DNA from: Diadema setosum
Lineage: Eukaryota > Echinodermata > Echinoidea > Diadematoida > Diadematidae
Length of the DNA: 64,000 bases
Reading direction: 5' to 3'
Assembly: GCA_033980235.1 (NCBI GenBank)
Contig: CM067080.1
Coordinates: 3,995,001 to 4,059,000 of the forward strand
Part shown: one piece after another, positions 12,045 to 24,627 of the stretch
How the letters are laid out: each line of letters opens with the position of its first letter
Position numbering within the stretch: position 1 is the stretch's first letter
The notes under the pieces: model-generated
What the model was told of the DNA's origin: nothing
Database searches by the model: none
Seen by the model: the letters and a program-made list of their open reading frames with translations, nothing else
Made by a program: the position numbers and the translations under genes

Positions 12045-12700
12045 GCAAGCGCGACAAGATTTCGCCGTGCTTATATACTGCGTAGGCCCTACTTCCTGTT
12101 ATTGTTTAGTATTTATCCGCCCTGCAGGAAAAAGAGTCCTGAAGAATGAATAACCCTTTACGTTCCACGAACTTTAGACAAATGTATACAAAGTTATGGG
12201 GCTTTCTGTGCCTATCAGGTTACTTTATACCATTTAAGTAGAATGAACATGAACGCACATGAACATGCAAAAATTGGCGCGTATTCCGCGGAACAGTTTG
12301 GCGTCTGTTTCAAGCAATACGGTGCACAGGGTGAGGTCGCTTCCTATTGGCTGTTTTGTTGATCTCTCTTGTCACCAATGGTTACGTAGTCCTGCTTGTG
12401 TCAAGCCACTTTGGCGGGCTCCCTCCAACCTCCGTGTTCAGGCAATAACAGGTGTGTCTTGCACATTATCTTCATGTTTGAGGCACAGACATTGGGTATT
12501 CCCACAACGTCACGTGATCATTTTAGCGGGCTTCCTTCAACTTCTGTGTTCAGACGGTAAGAGGTGAACATGACCTTCATGTCTGAGATACAGACATTGG
12601 GTTTTCCCACAACGTCACGACCGTGATCATGTCAGCTATAGCCATAGGGAGTCAGTCATAACCTTCGCACCACCTAAAATGCTGGGTTCGGCGTATCGTA
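12045..12700 (-). promoter_or_regulatory. Promoter region of orphan gene A
   Basis: Read on the minus strand it has, in order, a GCATTTTAGGTGGTGCGAAG block, a CACGTG E-box, two CCAAT boxes (one as CCAATAGGAAGCGAC near 12,347, one after CCGCGGAATA near 12,285) and a TATA box, GTATATAAG, near 12,078-12,070. The same blocks in the same order occur upstream of copy B at 29,200-29,640, so the promoter was duplicated with the gene. Copy A additionally has an internal tandem duplication with two Rel-like sites, GGGTATTCCC (12,494-12,503) and GGGTTTTCCC (12,599-12,608). Confidence 0.6.
12413..12635. repeat. Tandem pair of about 110 bp inside promoter A
   Basis: Two diverged copies run from GCGGGCTCCCTCCAAC to ACAACGTCACGTGATCA and from GCGGGCTTCCTTCAAC to ACAACGTCACG...GTGATCA. 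Each carries CAGACATTGGGT.TTCCC and an ACGTCAC site. Copy B has no equivalent second unit, so the duplication is specific to copy A. Confidence 0.7.
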
Positions 12701-13685
12701 TAGTGTATTCCCTTTTTCAGTGTACGTTCACGTTGCAGACTATACGGAACCTTCCCGGAAAAAATAAAAGCAAAGAAAAAGCGTATACAAGTAACCAGGT
12801 GAATAAACAATGTACTTTAACACAGTGGAAATTATCTGGATTCACTTTGTTATACGGATCGAAGTGTCGTCGTAATCATATTATTAATGCCAACATTGTC
12901 ATCATTAAGATACGTTAAGTTTATTATTACTTAATTTCTCTCAATAATAATAATACTTAAACCTACACTACATGAATTCAAAACTATGTGACAATTCACG
13001 TTCGCAAACTGCCTAACGTGATTTAACAGAAGAAACGAAATCCCTACATATCAATTTATCAGTACTCAAAGACAAAAAGAAAGTAACAGATATCGTTGGA
13101 AACAGGTCGAAAATAGTTACTAAAAAAGGATGGAAAATATGTAATCCGGCTACAAAGGATTACACATGTTTCATATTTCAAATTCAGTTTTAATCTTTAA
13201 AGAATATAATGTACAAACGAAAATACAACGATAACGGAGATATGTTGGTGAATGAAACTTTTTTTTTTAACGGAGATATCTTGGTGAATGAGATTTTCTA
13301 AGGAAAAATCAAGTTTTACAAACAAATTCAATACATCATTTATGGACAAAATGCAATGAATTATCGTATTTTCTCTTCCTTAATATGTTCCATGTTGCAG
13401 GGACCGTCACAATAAGCATTCGTAATGATGCTTGAGAATAATATATAACAGCGCTTTCCGCATGATTGAATAATCTATAAGAAAACAACCATTATTATCT
13501 CTCGGAGGAATTAAGAATTACCTCGGATAGAAATTTGCCTTTTATGATAATTATGCTGAGTGTGACCATGATTTAACACAACCATACATTTAATTTGTAG
13601 ATATCAATACTACAATGATGTATTTGAGTATAGATTTCTTATGGATGTATATTTATCAAAAGAGATAATATGAAGAGTTTGTTTG
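12701..13685. other. No gene seen
   Basis: AT-rich sequence without a supported gene. A short local direct repeat (AACGGAGATATSTTGGTGAATGA) occurs at about 13,232-13,290. Confidence 0.5.
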
Positions 13686-13905
13686 CAAAAACCGATAAGT
13701 CCATTTTTGAAGATTTTGCTGTACGGTCTCTGTCATAAGGTACAAAATAATACCTTTTAAATGATATATTGGTCACTACATACAGAGGTATATTTTTGAA
13801 GTTATGGTCAAAAGAAACAAAAATTTTCCTATTATTCTCTCTATTTTTCTTGACCTTTAATCGCAAATATCTCCATTTGGCAAATATGGACTTATCGGTT
13901 TTTAT
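13686..13905. mobile_element. Short MITE with inverted ends
   Basis: The ends are inverted copies of AAAAACCGATAAGTCCAT (left near 13,687, right complement near 13,887-13,904), and they bracket about 180 bp without coding potential. I could not identify a clear target-site duplication, so the exact ends are approximate. Confidence 0.6.
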
Positions 13906-15721
13906 ATTTATCTGTCATCATTAACTTGCATTTTCTTTTAAAAGGTTTTTAGGAAGCATGTGAATAACTTCAGATGGTTGGGGAGAGCATTTAATTCATC
14001 AGATCCGCGCCGACAGGTTTCTCGTGTTTTTTTAATGAGTGTTATTGCAGAAACGTGCCAGATATTGAAAGAATGCTTTTATGAAAACTAATTGCTACGA
14101 GCTTGAGCTGGCAAAGTTTTAGTATATTTGATAGTAGACTGGTAGATGCTACTGTTTGGCAAACATCTATATAATATTTTTGAGAACTTTTAGTTGGCGA
14201 AATTAAGGATCAATATATGTAACTAAGATGGAATTTGTAAAAAAGAAATAAAACGTTCTCTTGTTAAACAAATATATTATTCAATTCACATTTACCACAA
14301 ATTCCCCTAATATGAGATAGTAGTATGATAGTTATAACGTAACGGAACCTGTCATCGTATGCAAAACAGGTCAAAGCTGCCAAACCTGACTTGGTTGAAA
14401 CCTGAAACACACCACTCAGTACTGCTCAATTTCCCTGTCTTAGTATTCCCAAACAATTTAGTATAGGATATGAACTATAGATAAAAATCCATCCATAAAA
14501 GGTCCCCAGGGTAAATTAACAAATTACTCCCTACTCATATAGTACCACTCGTGATCTTCTGTGAGAATTTTCCTTGTCACTTCAAGACCCACAAAACAGC
14601 TCGTACAGATACCTACGCAAACTTTGGAATTTGTTACCCCCTGAACAGCAAATATAAACCAACGAATCCAATGATAAGAAAGGAGTTAATGTTCCATTTA
14701 TTCCAGTTATCGTATATTATTTCACAAAGATATTTTTGTCTAATGTGAATTGTAAGTTTACCATGTCTTGTGAATTGTTATTATAAAGTGATTTGCACCA
14801 TGTGGAAAAGGCGATATACAAGGGGCACATGACGATGTGTGTAAAATTAGTGCCCTGTACTATCATGTGTATTGAGTCTTTTATACCACCAGTGATGTGA
14901 TTTAGCATTTTGAAAAACCCATTTTGATGATATTCATTACTTGGTAATATCAATACCAATTGCTGGTAATTGTGAAGTGTTATAGGCAATTTAAATAGTT
15001 TGATTGCAATAGCCATTGGCATTTTAGGCCCTGATTAATTTGCTGTTGGTCCTCTCTATATTCATTAGACTTTTCAAATTTTTAATCTCCGTCGACCTGT
15101 AATAGTCGAGACATTCCACATTCACAGCTGTCTGAAGGAGGAAATTAGCTGTTTAATTATTTTTAAAACGAATGATTTCAATAATACCTCATCGGAATGA
15201 CTGAATAATATTGTTGCCTGAATCCTCATGAAGGGAATCTCGGATATACTGTTTTGTCGTTTAAGAGACACGAAGGCATTTGTTGGAATATACGTTTTGT
15301 TACATAAAAGTATCAGCTATCATAGTAATATTTGAGCATGAATCACCCTCCCCCCCCCACACACACATACACACAATTTCACATTTGATTGTATGCATTT
15401 CACTCAATAACACACATATTTGCAGGTGCACCTACATGAAATTTTTCATTTGAGAAATTGAGTCAACACCGCAAGGATATGGACCCCATATTTTTGCGAT
15501 TTATTTATTTATATTTATTTGTTTTGTTTCAGTAGGGTAGCTCTGTCAGTGGCTAAACACTGTTATTCTCAGAGGCCCTCAGAGGCGATGATGGAACATT
15601 TTTGTTATATGTTTTGTTGTCAGTGATCGAAACAAAAATACGGTATTGTTTTCTACACGATGAAATAATTTAGTACACAGGATTTTCCTAGTTGGGACTA
15701 AATCAATCCTGTCGATTTAGG
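13906..15721. other. No gene seen
   Basis: AT-rich sequence with short frames only. A short C run with CA repeats lies at 15,347-15,375. I find no supported gene, repeat array or RNA gene. Confidence 0.5.
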
Positions 15722-16450
15722 CGATATGTGGACTTCTAAATGTCGTCTTACACGCATTTTTTTTTGGTTACTTCACGAAAATAAGAAAAGACAAAGACAA
15801 TCAAAGGCATCGATTTGTCATATCACGCGAGGTTAATTGAACTTTACTTGTTATGTTACCAAAAGCCTTAATGATCTGGGTAAGATTATCAACTTGGTAA
15901 GATGACTGTATTGACTGTATGCTCTACATTCTCATCCAGTGATAAGTTGGTAGATCATTCAAACTTTACCACACTGTATCTAACAAACTCATTAAAAGTT
16001 ACAACTGGAAGTCTATACCAAACAGCGATGATTCGTTTTACCTTTCGTATATATATAGTCCTCATCATTTCTAGTTCTTCATTGACGATATGTGGACTTC
16101 TAAATGTCGTCTTACACGCTTTTTTTTTTGGTTACTTCACGAAAATAAGAAAAGACAAAGACAATCAAAGGCATCGATTTGTCATATCACGCGAGGTTAA
16201 TTGAACTTTACTTGTTATGTTACCAAAAGCCTTAATGATCTGGGTAAGATTATCAACTTGGTAAGATGACTGTATTGACTGTATGCTCTACATTCTCATC
16301 CAGTGATAAGTTGGTAGATCATTCAAACTTTACCACACTGTATCTAACAAACTCATTAAAAGTTACAACTGGAAGTCTATACCAAACAGCGATGATTCGT
16401 TTTACCTTTCGTATATATATAGTCCTCATCATTTCTAGTTCTTCATTGAC
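15722..16450. repeat. Recent tandem duplication, 364-bp unit x 2
   Basis: 15,722-16,085 and 16,086-16,449 are almost identical; the only differences I see are at the homopolymer near the start. Each copy contains the same 60-residue open frame beginning MTVLTVCSTFSSSDKL, but there is no sign that it is a gene. The near identity implies a recent duplication or an assembly artefact. Confidence 0.9.
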
Positions 16451-17437
16451 GGACAAATCAATAACTGGTTGCTTTACTGGTGGAAAATTATCGACATTTA
16501 TTTTAGTGACATATTCATTTCATTGATTGTTCTTTGCATTTTAGGAAAACGCTTCTTATATACCATGCTTGCCTCCCAAGGGGTACCCTATAGCACGTCG
16601 CAAAAATCAACCCCACCTTTTATTGCACTCCTGCAATGTAACAATGAATTTGGTTTCATCGTACACAGTGGTATCAAATTTACAAACGCATGCAGTATGT
16701 TACTAGAAGTCTGTTGTGTGCTACAAGTTTCACTGCACTTAATACTATGTGTATAATGTATTAAGGACATGAGCTGTTTGAACAACCTATATTCAATGTG
16801 ACGTATATCAAAGTCCACATAATTATTGATCGTATTGAACATTATCTCGTTTGTTTCACCCTGAGAAGTTAAAACAACTAAATTTACTTTACAGCAAACG
16901 ATTTGACTACTGACTTGGCGTTAATATTTCTCACGTACATTGTTATACAGGTATTACCCACATCCATGCATACCTTTTCCAGAGGCATTCAACTGTATAG
17001 CTAAAGCAAGTGACGTATGGAAGAGGCAATAATTCAGATTCTGTTACTAAAACAAATCAGGCCCCATATATCACAATCACAATTTAATACTTCACTTCCG
17101 GGTCAAGACAACAAACAAGTTTTGCTTGCATGAAAAAAAAAAGTTACTCTTTGCTCACTGCTTTCAAGAATGTTAAAAAAGTTACATGACAGTGATACCA
17201 TAGGAATGAGACAAAACAATAGTTGTCTAAAATCTTCAACAAATCGGATTGAATTGTTATGTCTCTCTAATTTCCGGTCTTTAATTTTGGTCTGCTCTCA
17301 GCTTTAGAGATTTCCGTTTGCTGATTCTTCTCGTTGTCTTATGCTGCGTTGCACAAAAATATGTATCAGAACTTTGATATGTATATGATAAACACCCTCA
17401 AGTTGACATACAATGACGCAGTAGCTGCCGGGGCGTG
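16451..17437. other. No gene seen
   Basis: No supported gene or mobile element. The frames in this interval are short and overlap on both strands. Confidence 0.45.
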
Positions 17438-18084
17438 AATCAATTCAATTCAATTCAATTCAATTCAAATGTTTTATTTTCACTTCTTTCAACAGAATGT
17501 ACAAAAAAAATATAGATTCGACATACGTTTGAAGGAATGATACATAGATAGCAAAGGATAACATTTGTCAATAATCATTACAAATTTAGGCATTTTTCAT
17601 ACAGACATATTTATACATTCTGCCAAAAAAAGTGGAGGTACCCACTCAAAAGACTATGCTTGTACAACGTGGGCACCTCACAGGAAGAAAAAAAAAGGTG
17701 AAAACTTAACTACAAGTGTGCGGGATGAAAAAAGAAGTGGAAAAGGGGAAAGGGAAGAAGCATAAATACAAGTAAAGAGACGAGACAACTAAGAACAAAA
17801 AGCCTAGATCAATCGGTACATTCAAGATCAAACCAACAGAGACTATTAGCCATATTAGAAGTGTAGAGCGTTAAAAGTGACGAGAAAGTGATATATACAA
17901 TTGTATGGAATTGCTGATAGCAGAACACATTATCTGTTCTGTGAAGGCACGTAAGTTTGCAATAGGAAAAACAGGGGATGCGATGCGGAATTCCGCGAAA
18001 GACGCGACCTAACCAGCCTATGAAAAATCAATAGCATCCTGGTGCTTACAAAACCTACTTACTGAAAAAGATAAACAAACAAAA

Positions 18085-21000
18085 TTAATTTCTTTCTGTT
18101 ACATTATAAGACTTAAGAAGGAATGATTTCAATCTTTTTTTGAATGAAAACAAAGAAGAAGCATTTTTTATGTCTGGAGTAAGGGAGTTCCAGAATCTTG
18201 GGCCTGTTTATATAAATGTCTGCTGAGCTAAAACCGTTCTAAGCAGGGGCAAATGAAATTCATTAGACTGTCTTGTTGGGTAACTATGGTATGTCAGGTT
18301 ACGAGGAAACATAGAATCAAATATAAGCGGAAGACAGTTATTATTATAACTATACATAAATTGTCCTAAATGAAATAAAAACAAATCCTTAATTTTCAGA
18401 ATCTTATTTTCAGAAAACAAAGAAGCTGTATGAGAGCAAGGAGCGGCATTACAAATTATTCGAAGTGCCTTCTTTTATAACAATAAAACCCTATCTAATA
18501 ATGTTTGATGCGTGTTTCCCCATGCCAAGATTCCGTAATTTAAATAAGGTAGTATCAAAGACGAATACAGTATGAATAATGAATGTTGGGGAAGAAACAA
18601 TTTGAACCTGTTAATGACGCCTATATTGCGTGAAATAATTTTACAAACATAATGTATATGAAGTTTCCAAGAAAGTTTATTATTTACTGTGATTCCAAGA
18701 AATTTTGTATATGAAACACTTTCTAAAACAGTATCTTCAAAATAAATATCCATATTCAAATTATCTAAAGTGTTACTAAAAAACATATACTTGGTTTTAT
18801 TAATATTCAGGGACAGCTTATTAGCTCGTATCCAATCTCGTAAATTTTGTAACTCCGCATTTACTGTGTGCACAAAAATATTTGGATCTTCATGTGAATA
18901 AAACACATTTGAGTCATCGGCGAAAAGTATGAATGATAACACTTGGGAGGAAGCACATAAATCATTAATATAAACAATAAACAACAACGGCCCCAATATA
19001 CTACCTTGTGGCACGCCACACATTAATTCTCTCATATCAGAGTTATAATTGTTTATTGAAACATATTGTTTACGATCAGTTAGATAACTCCTGAACCACT
19101 CCAAGGCCTTCCCACGTATACCATAGTGGGACAACTTATAAAGCAATATATTATGATTAATAGTGTCGAAGGCCTTGGAGAAGTCCAGGAAGATACCGAT
19201 CAAATGAGAGTGATTATCTAAAGCATGTGCTACTTTATCAATAAAATTCAAAAATGCATGAGAGGTGCTATGCTTTTCTCGAAAACCAAACTGGGAGTTT
19301 GTCAGAACACAATGCGTCTTCAAAAAATTCATTTTTCTTTTATATATAATTTTCTCTAAAATTTTTGATATACAAGATAATAAAGAAATAGGTCTATAAT
19401 TATTAATATTCAGGTTGTCACCATTCATAAATATAGGAATAACTTTTGCTATTTTCATTTGTTCCGGAAACTGACCGTTTGACAAATTGAAAATATACAC
19501 CAAAGGATCCACAATAGAATATATTGCTCCTTTTAAAATCATATTGCTTATATCATCATAACCTGCACTTTTTTTTTTATTTTCCAAACCAGAAACAATA
19601 TCAATAACCTCATACCTAGTGGTAGGAGTAAAAAATATAGAATGTGTATTATACTGATTCAAAAAGTCTGCAAAATGTTTATCAGTATTGGGAATTTCTT
19701 GAGCAATATCTTCTCCAATAGTTGTAAAATATTTATTGAAAATATTTACAATATCTTGAGAATTATCAATAATCTTGTCATCAAATCGAATTTTTGATAT
19801 ACCAGAGATTTCGGTAGATGTATTCATAGCTTGTTTTAACACATTCCACGTACTTTTTATATCATATCTATATCTCTGCAATTGCTTATGATAATATTTT
19901 TTCTTTTCTATACGTAATATTTTAGTGAGGGTATTTTTATATGAAGTGTATTTCGAACGTGCTTGCTCAGTTCTTTTCATCTTAAATGAATAAAACAATT
20001 TATTTTTTCTGTTAATAGATCGCAAAATGGACTTTGTAATCCAGGGAAGCCTTGGTGTTGTTTTATAATTTCCCCGTTTGTATTTTCTTTTGGGAATACA
20101 TATATCCAAATGATTACTCAAAACATCAAAAAAATTATTCAAAGACAAATTAATGTCATCTGTATCAAACACACATTCCCAATTAGCCTGATCTAAAGAA
20201 GCACAAAAAGAAAACAAGTTTTCTTGAGTTACTCTACGCCTTTCCTGACGATGAAATGAATTAACATTAATATGATTATACTTAAAATGCGTCATAACAG
20301 GAAAATGATCAGTCATATCAGACAAAATTATAGAAGAATCTGGGAGAGTTAAAACATTACAAAAAATATTATCAATCAAAGTAGCCGAATGACTAGAAAC
20401 ACGAGTTGGTTTGGAAATAAGGGGTAAAAAAGAAGAGGATAAGAATGTATCAAGGAATTCACCCGGTATATTGTCTGTTGTATGTTTTAGCAAATCAATA
20501 TTAAAATCACCGAGTATAAAGGACTCTGAGTTAGCAAATAAAGGATCTGTGAGCAACTCGGTGAGATATGATAAAAAATCTTTGTTATTAGAATTTGGGG
20601 GTCTATATATGATACCTATCACAATATTTTTACTACCAGGAACATTAAAGGGCTTTTTACACTTGTGTTTCTTAACCCCGGACTTTCTCTGACCCAGGAC
20701 TATCGTTAGTCCCGTACCAATTTTTTCAGCTTTTTACACTCGCCAATTAGTCCCGTACTATCTCTTGTCCGGGGCTAAGGAGAAAACTGACCTTTTTACA
20801 CTCGTATTTCTTAGCCCCGGACTTTCCAAACCACATGAATATTCATAATTACGCTGTGTACTGTACACGTACACGCACGCACCGGCAGCACTTGATTACC
20901 TCGTTTCTGATTGGTCAGTCAGGGTCGGACTTCGTCTCCGTCGCTTAGCCCAGGATTATTTTTTCGTTCTGTTTACACTCACTTGCTTGGCACCGCAATT

Positions 21001-21700
21001 GCGGTGCTAGCACCGCAATTGCGGTGCTAACCCCTGCTATTTTGCAGGGCCAGATAGTACCGTACTATCGGTGGGGCTAGCCCACTTTGGCAAAAACGAG
21101 TGTAAACAGAAAGTGGGCTAAGGATAGTCCCGTACCAACGGTGGGGCTAAGGCCCCCCCTTAGCCCCACCGTTGGTCTGGGGCTAAGCAAAATTTTACAA
21201 GTGTAAAAAGCCCTTAATTTGAACAAAAAGGGACTCCACAATGTCATTCATTTTACTCAACTTTTCACAAACAATACATTCAAAACTGCTTAAAACATAT
21301 AAGCCAACCCCACCACCAGAACGATCGGGTCTGTTTAGATTCACAAAAACATTATATCCTTCAAGCGAGAAAGATCGTTTGGGGCATGAAGATAACCACG
21401 TTTCAGTTAGTCCTATGACTGTAAATAAAGGGTTATTTGGGTTATCCAATAATAACTGTAATTCATCAAAATGCTTACTTAAACTTCTTATATTCAAATG
21501 TATCAACGAAAATGTGTCTTTACATAAACCCTTACGAATTTCTTTAAATTGATTCATAGTAACATAACTACATAATGGTGCTTGGGTTAAATCATCAAAA
21601 TCATACTGCATTTCTTCAGCTGTTGAGTTCATATTATCGGCAACTAACTTATCATTAAAAAATGTATGCGAATTAGAAACGTCATCTAGGAAATCAAATT
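18085..21700 (-). pseudogene. LINE ORF2: endonuclease-reverse transcriptase, broken
   Basis: Reads on the minus strand. The endonuclease N-terminal part lies at about 21,530-21,216 (HLNIRSL, GLTETWL, GGGVGLYV) and the rest at 20,640-20,200 (YRPPN, GDFNID, SDMTDHFPV). The RT core has KVIPIF, NNYRPISLL, FLDFSKAFDTINH, GVPQGSILGPLLFIVYINDL and FADD, so the catalytic aspartates are present. The frame continues 3' in phase through TAA codons at 18,477-18,475 and 18,210-18,208 to a natural-looking stop at 18,087-18,085 after a GPRFWNSL motif typical of LINE C-termini. The long open part (18,475-20,622, 715 residues) suggests a young copy inactivated by two nonsense changes plus the MITE. Confidence 0.85.
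20649..21213. mobile_element. TTAA-flanked MITE inserted in the LINE
   Basis: The ends are inverted copies of GGGCTTTTTACACTTG flanked by TTAA at 20,645-20,648 and 21,214-21,217. Removing the element leaves one TTAA and puts the two endonuclease halves back in register, so the insertion boundaries are well supported. Inside are repeated CTTAGCCCCGGAC/TAGTCCCGTACCA motifs near both ends and a doubled perfect palindrome GCACCGCAATTGCGGTGC near 20,990-21,029. No transposase is encoded, so it is non-autonomous. Confidence 0.85.
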
Positions 21701-21848
21701 CTGGTGTAGTAGGTCTAAATAAATCAAAAAACTCATCCAATACGGAACGAAAAGGCGCATTTATCCCCTCAATGCGTATATCAATTGGATTGCAGAAGAA
21801 ATGTAATTTACTCACACATCTGAGACTTTGAAAATGCATCAGAATATA

Positions 21849-22265
21849 TCTTGAATGAATGAATGAATGATTTATTACCAATTTTTAAGTTCACGTTTAC
21901 AATCACAGATAATTTATACAATCATTGAGAATACAAGGATAATAATACAATTAACAGGAATACAAGACATGAAAGTATAGAATCAAACTTATTAACAATA
22001 TGAATATGAAAATACAAGCATATTTACAAATTTGGTAAAAGGGTCCAACAAATAGCAACGCTAGTGGACGTTGGCCCTTGAATACAGAAGAAGGATATAT
22101 AAATTCAACAAGAAAATTATTTACATTATAAAAAAAGTATATTTACACTATGTACAAGATTAACATTTTGAAATGCAACCTTCGCAGCAAATGTCATTCA
22201 GTGTCAATACACTGCGGATTCTTCACAAAGACTCTTACATTTCATTTCATTTCATTTCATTATGG
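21849..22265 (-). mobile_element. Truncated LINE 3' end(s) with short tandem tails
   Basis: A (TGAA)n run at 21,854-21,872 followed by TTTATTACCAATTTTTAAG has the look of a minus-strand LINE 3' tail. A GTCCAACAA...GACGTTGGCCC block around 22,045-22,078 resembles the 3' UTR blocks of the LINEs at 17,630 and 39,020. A second tail-like (TTTCA)n run lies at 22,237-22,262. Element identity is inferred. Confidence 0.5.
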
Positions 22266-22856
22266 TCAATGGTGAACTGGATTATGGAATTATGCGTCAT
22301 TTGGAAAGACCAAAAATGCAAAATCATTTTAATAGTTGTGAGCATAATAATCTATTGAACATAGAACATATCCCTAAACTCGAAAACCACTGTAATTCTA
22401 ACTTAGCACAAGCTGTACAATAATATTGCAATTATAATTTCCTCAGACAAAATACCAGAGTAGTCTGGTATTACAAAGTTTATTCATGTGATTTTTTTTT
22501 TGTACTTGCAATCTACATTATGAACTTTTGTAACAACTCACTTAAAAAAAAAATCATTTGTTTAGCATATAGGACATTTGGAGAAAAATTTCAGTACTTT
22601 GCTTTAGACATACGAGGAAACATTTTTTTTTTTTTTTATCAAAGAGAACCCGAAGGCAATCAGGTGAGGATTCGTCTGCGAATTGGTTGTATAGCATTCG
22701 ATCCTCATCTATTAATTGTGTAACATGAAATAATATAGATACAATATGACAGTAAAAAAAAAAAAAACCCAAACACCCAAAGCCGAATAACGAACAAGAT
22801 GATGAGTGCACTTATGATTACAATAACAGTGATAACAACTGAATGACAACACAAAG

Positions 22857-23022
22857 CAGGGGCAGATCCGGGAATTCCATTTAAATGGGAGGCACCGTTA
22901 CAAAATTAAAGGAGGGCGCACACACCCACCCCATTTTTTCATTTTATTTCTTTGTTTTAACCACAAAAAAGGGGGACGCGCCCGCCCCCCCCCCCCCCCC
23001 CCGTCCCTAGATCGGCCATTGC
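22857..23022. mobile_element. Possible short MITE with GGGGCRGATCC-type ends
   Basis: The left end reads CAGGGGCAGATCCGGGAA and the right end is the imperfect complement of GGCCGATCTAGGGACGG. It contains a poly(C) run at 22,984-23,002. It resembles the element at 28,369-28,506. Ends are approximate. Confidence 0.4.
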
Positions 23023-23211
23023 AAAGCTTTTTACATGGGGAAGACTCTCCAAGGTAATCATTGCTCTCATCAGCCCTGCCATTGCTGTATTTTTACTCCA
23101 GATACCATATGAAGAAGTTTTTCAGATACCATATCAAGAAGTTGTTTTTTTTTTAATATCAGGGTATAGAAAGAGAGGAAGCTCAATCAAGATTATTCTG
23201 AAATGATGTAA

Positions 23212-23290
23212 GCACAAGACAGGATTCGATCCCTTGAATTCATGTTCAGTGCAGAACCTTGAACACTATGTCAGAGTGCCCTAACATTCC
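23212..23290 (-). mobile_element. tRNA-derived SINE-like fragment
   Basis: On the minus strand the segment has a box-A-like stretch (TCTGACATAGTGTTCAAGG) followed after about 30 bases by a box-B-like GGGATCGAATCC, the internal RNA polymerase III promoter layout of tRNA-derived SINEs. It does not fold into an obvious intact tRNA cloverleaf, so I do not call it a tRNA gene. Confidence 0.35.
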
Positions 23291-24627
23291 GAGTTGGAAA
23301 CATGGCATTATGAAAATGCATTTAGAAACGTGTTTAACTAGAAATCGGGTTTGTAACTTCGATCTCAAACACGGATTAATTGACGTCACAGCAGTGGATC
23401 CTCTTTGGCAAATATGACAGCTTTACGGTTTTTAATTAATCCTTGTCATCCGTCACCGTGACGGGTATAGGCGGTGGCACGGTAATATCATATTGCCAAG
23501 AAATAACGAAGTTATATGTACAATAGTTACACATAGAATAGATGAAAACAATGTTTACTGGTATCATTTCTAAAGAAGCAAATAATAAGAGTAAGAAATA
23601 TCAAACACAAATTCATTTATTTGCTGGCAACAGCCGCGAAGTGAAGTGAAGTTAAGTGAAGTTATTAAGTAATATATTTATGGATACATTTTGATACAAA
23701 TCAATCAAATATCTATGCTTCAAAACGCAGCGCTCGGCAAAATTTCTAAATTTAAAAAATGAAGTAAATTACGAGTAGAAAATAATTTTTCATCTTTAGA
23801 TATTTGACCGAACTGCCAAAAGGACAACCTGCGCATTATGAGATGCACTGAAGCACAGGGTCGTAAAGCCAGAAACATGCTCGGGAGAAACTTGACCAGA
23901 TCCATAACTATTGCATCTCGGGAGAAACTCTTAGATTACTAGTAGCGTTTGTCTTTTAAACCATGGTTCCAAACCATGTTTCTTACTTCGCAAAAGCCTC
24001 CAGTTTATACCAACACGTCACAATCAGTTTCTGACGTGAGTTAAGAGGAATCAACATCGTTCCTTCTATCCTTTGTCATAAACAACGCTCCTCCCAGTGT
24101 TTTTATGATCATCTTCCCAATAGCTTTCATGATAGTTCTATCCCTCGTTTGCATAATCATATTTACCACCGTTTTTATCACTTTTTATCTAAGGAAGTCT
24201 TTCAGCAGTGTTCACTACTTCACTAGTAACACAGCCTTGCTCAAAATACCCCAGTGCTCTTAGATACATGGCTAATACAACGGTATATATCATAGATGCG
24301 CAAATGGTAAGAACATGTACAAATTATACCCCAACAACACATATAAAGACAGGATATAATTGCCTAAAAGGTAAAATTGATCTGTATTCTATATATACAG
24401 AGTAAAAACTTTTATACATTTAGCATAACTTTATCGTGTTAAGCAGAGGGATATATCTACGCCATATTTTGAATTATAGTACTTTGCAAAGTAACAAATG
24501 ACGTACGTGCATAAATCTAAGTGTCCAACGTCTTCCACAGCGTCATATCCATGCTAGGAAAGATGGTGGATTAGCAAAGTAAACTGTCTTATAATCGTCA
24601 TTCCCTATAGCGTTCACCATCTTCATC
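23291..24627. other. No gene seen; TRIM 1 3' flank
   Basis: No supported gene. A (GTGAA)n-like run at 23,638-23,665 may be a LINE tail. From about 24,330 the sequence is paralogous to the 3' flank of the second TRIM gene near 35,690-35,900 (shared AAGGTAAAA.TTGATCTGTA, GTGTTAAGCAGAG and ATAAATCTAA blocks). Confidence 0.5.

Larger units (their letters stand above)
17438..21848 (-). mobile_element. Non-LTR retrotransposon (CR1/L2-like LINE)
   Basis: A minus-strand LINE whose 3' end is marked by the short tandem tail (CAATT)n at about 17,438-17,466 on the plus strand, a tail style typical of CR1/L2-like elements. It encodes an apurinic-type endonuclease followed by reverse transcriptase. Its 5' end abuts another element's (TGAA)n tail near 21,848. 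A TTAA-flanked MITE (20,649-21,213) interrupts the endonuclease. Clade placement is inference from motif style; an RT phylogeny would settle it. Confidence 0.85.

Noticed and set aside
23212..23290. tRNA gene on the minus strand
   Set aside because: Box A and box B are recognisable, but a complete cloverleaf is not; a SINE head is more likely.
23720..23905. Frame starting MDLVKF, like the TRIM start MDLVKEF
   Set aside because: Only about 17 bases around the start resemble the TRIM gene; no RING cysteines follow, so it is taken as coincidence.
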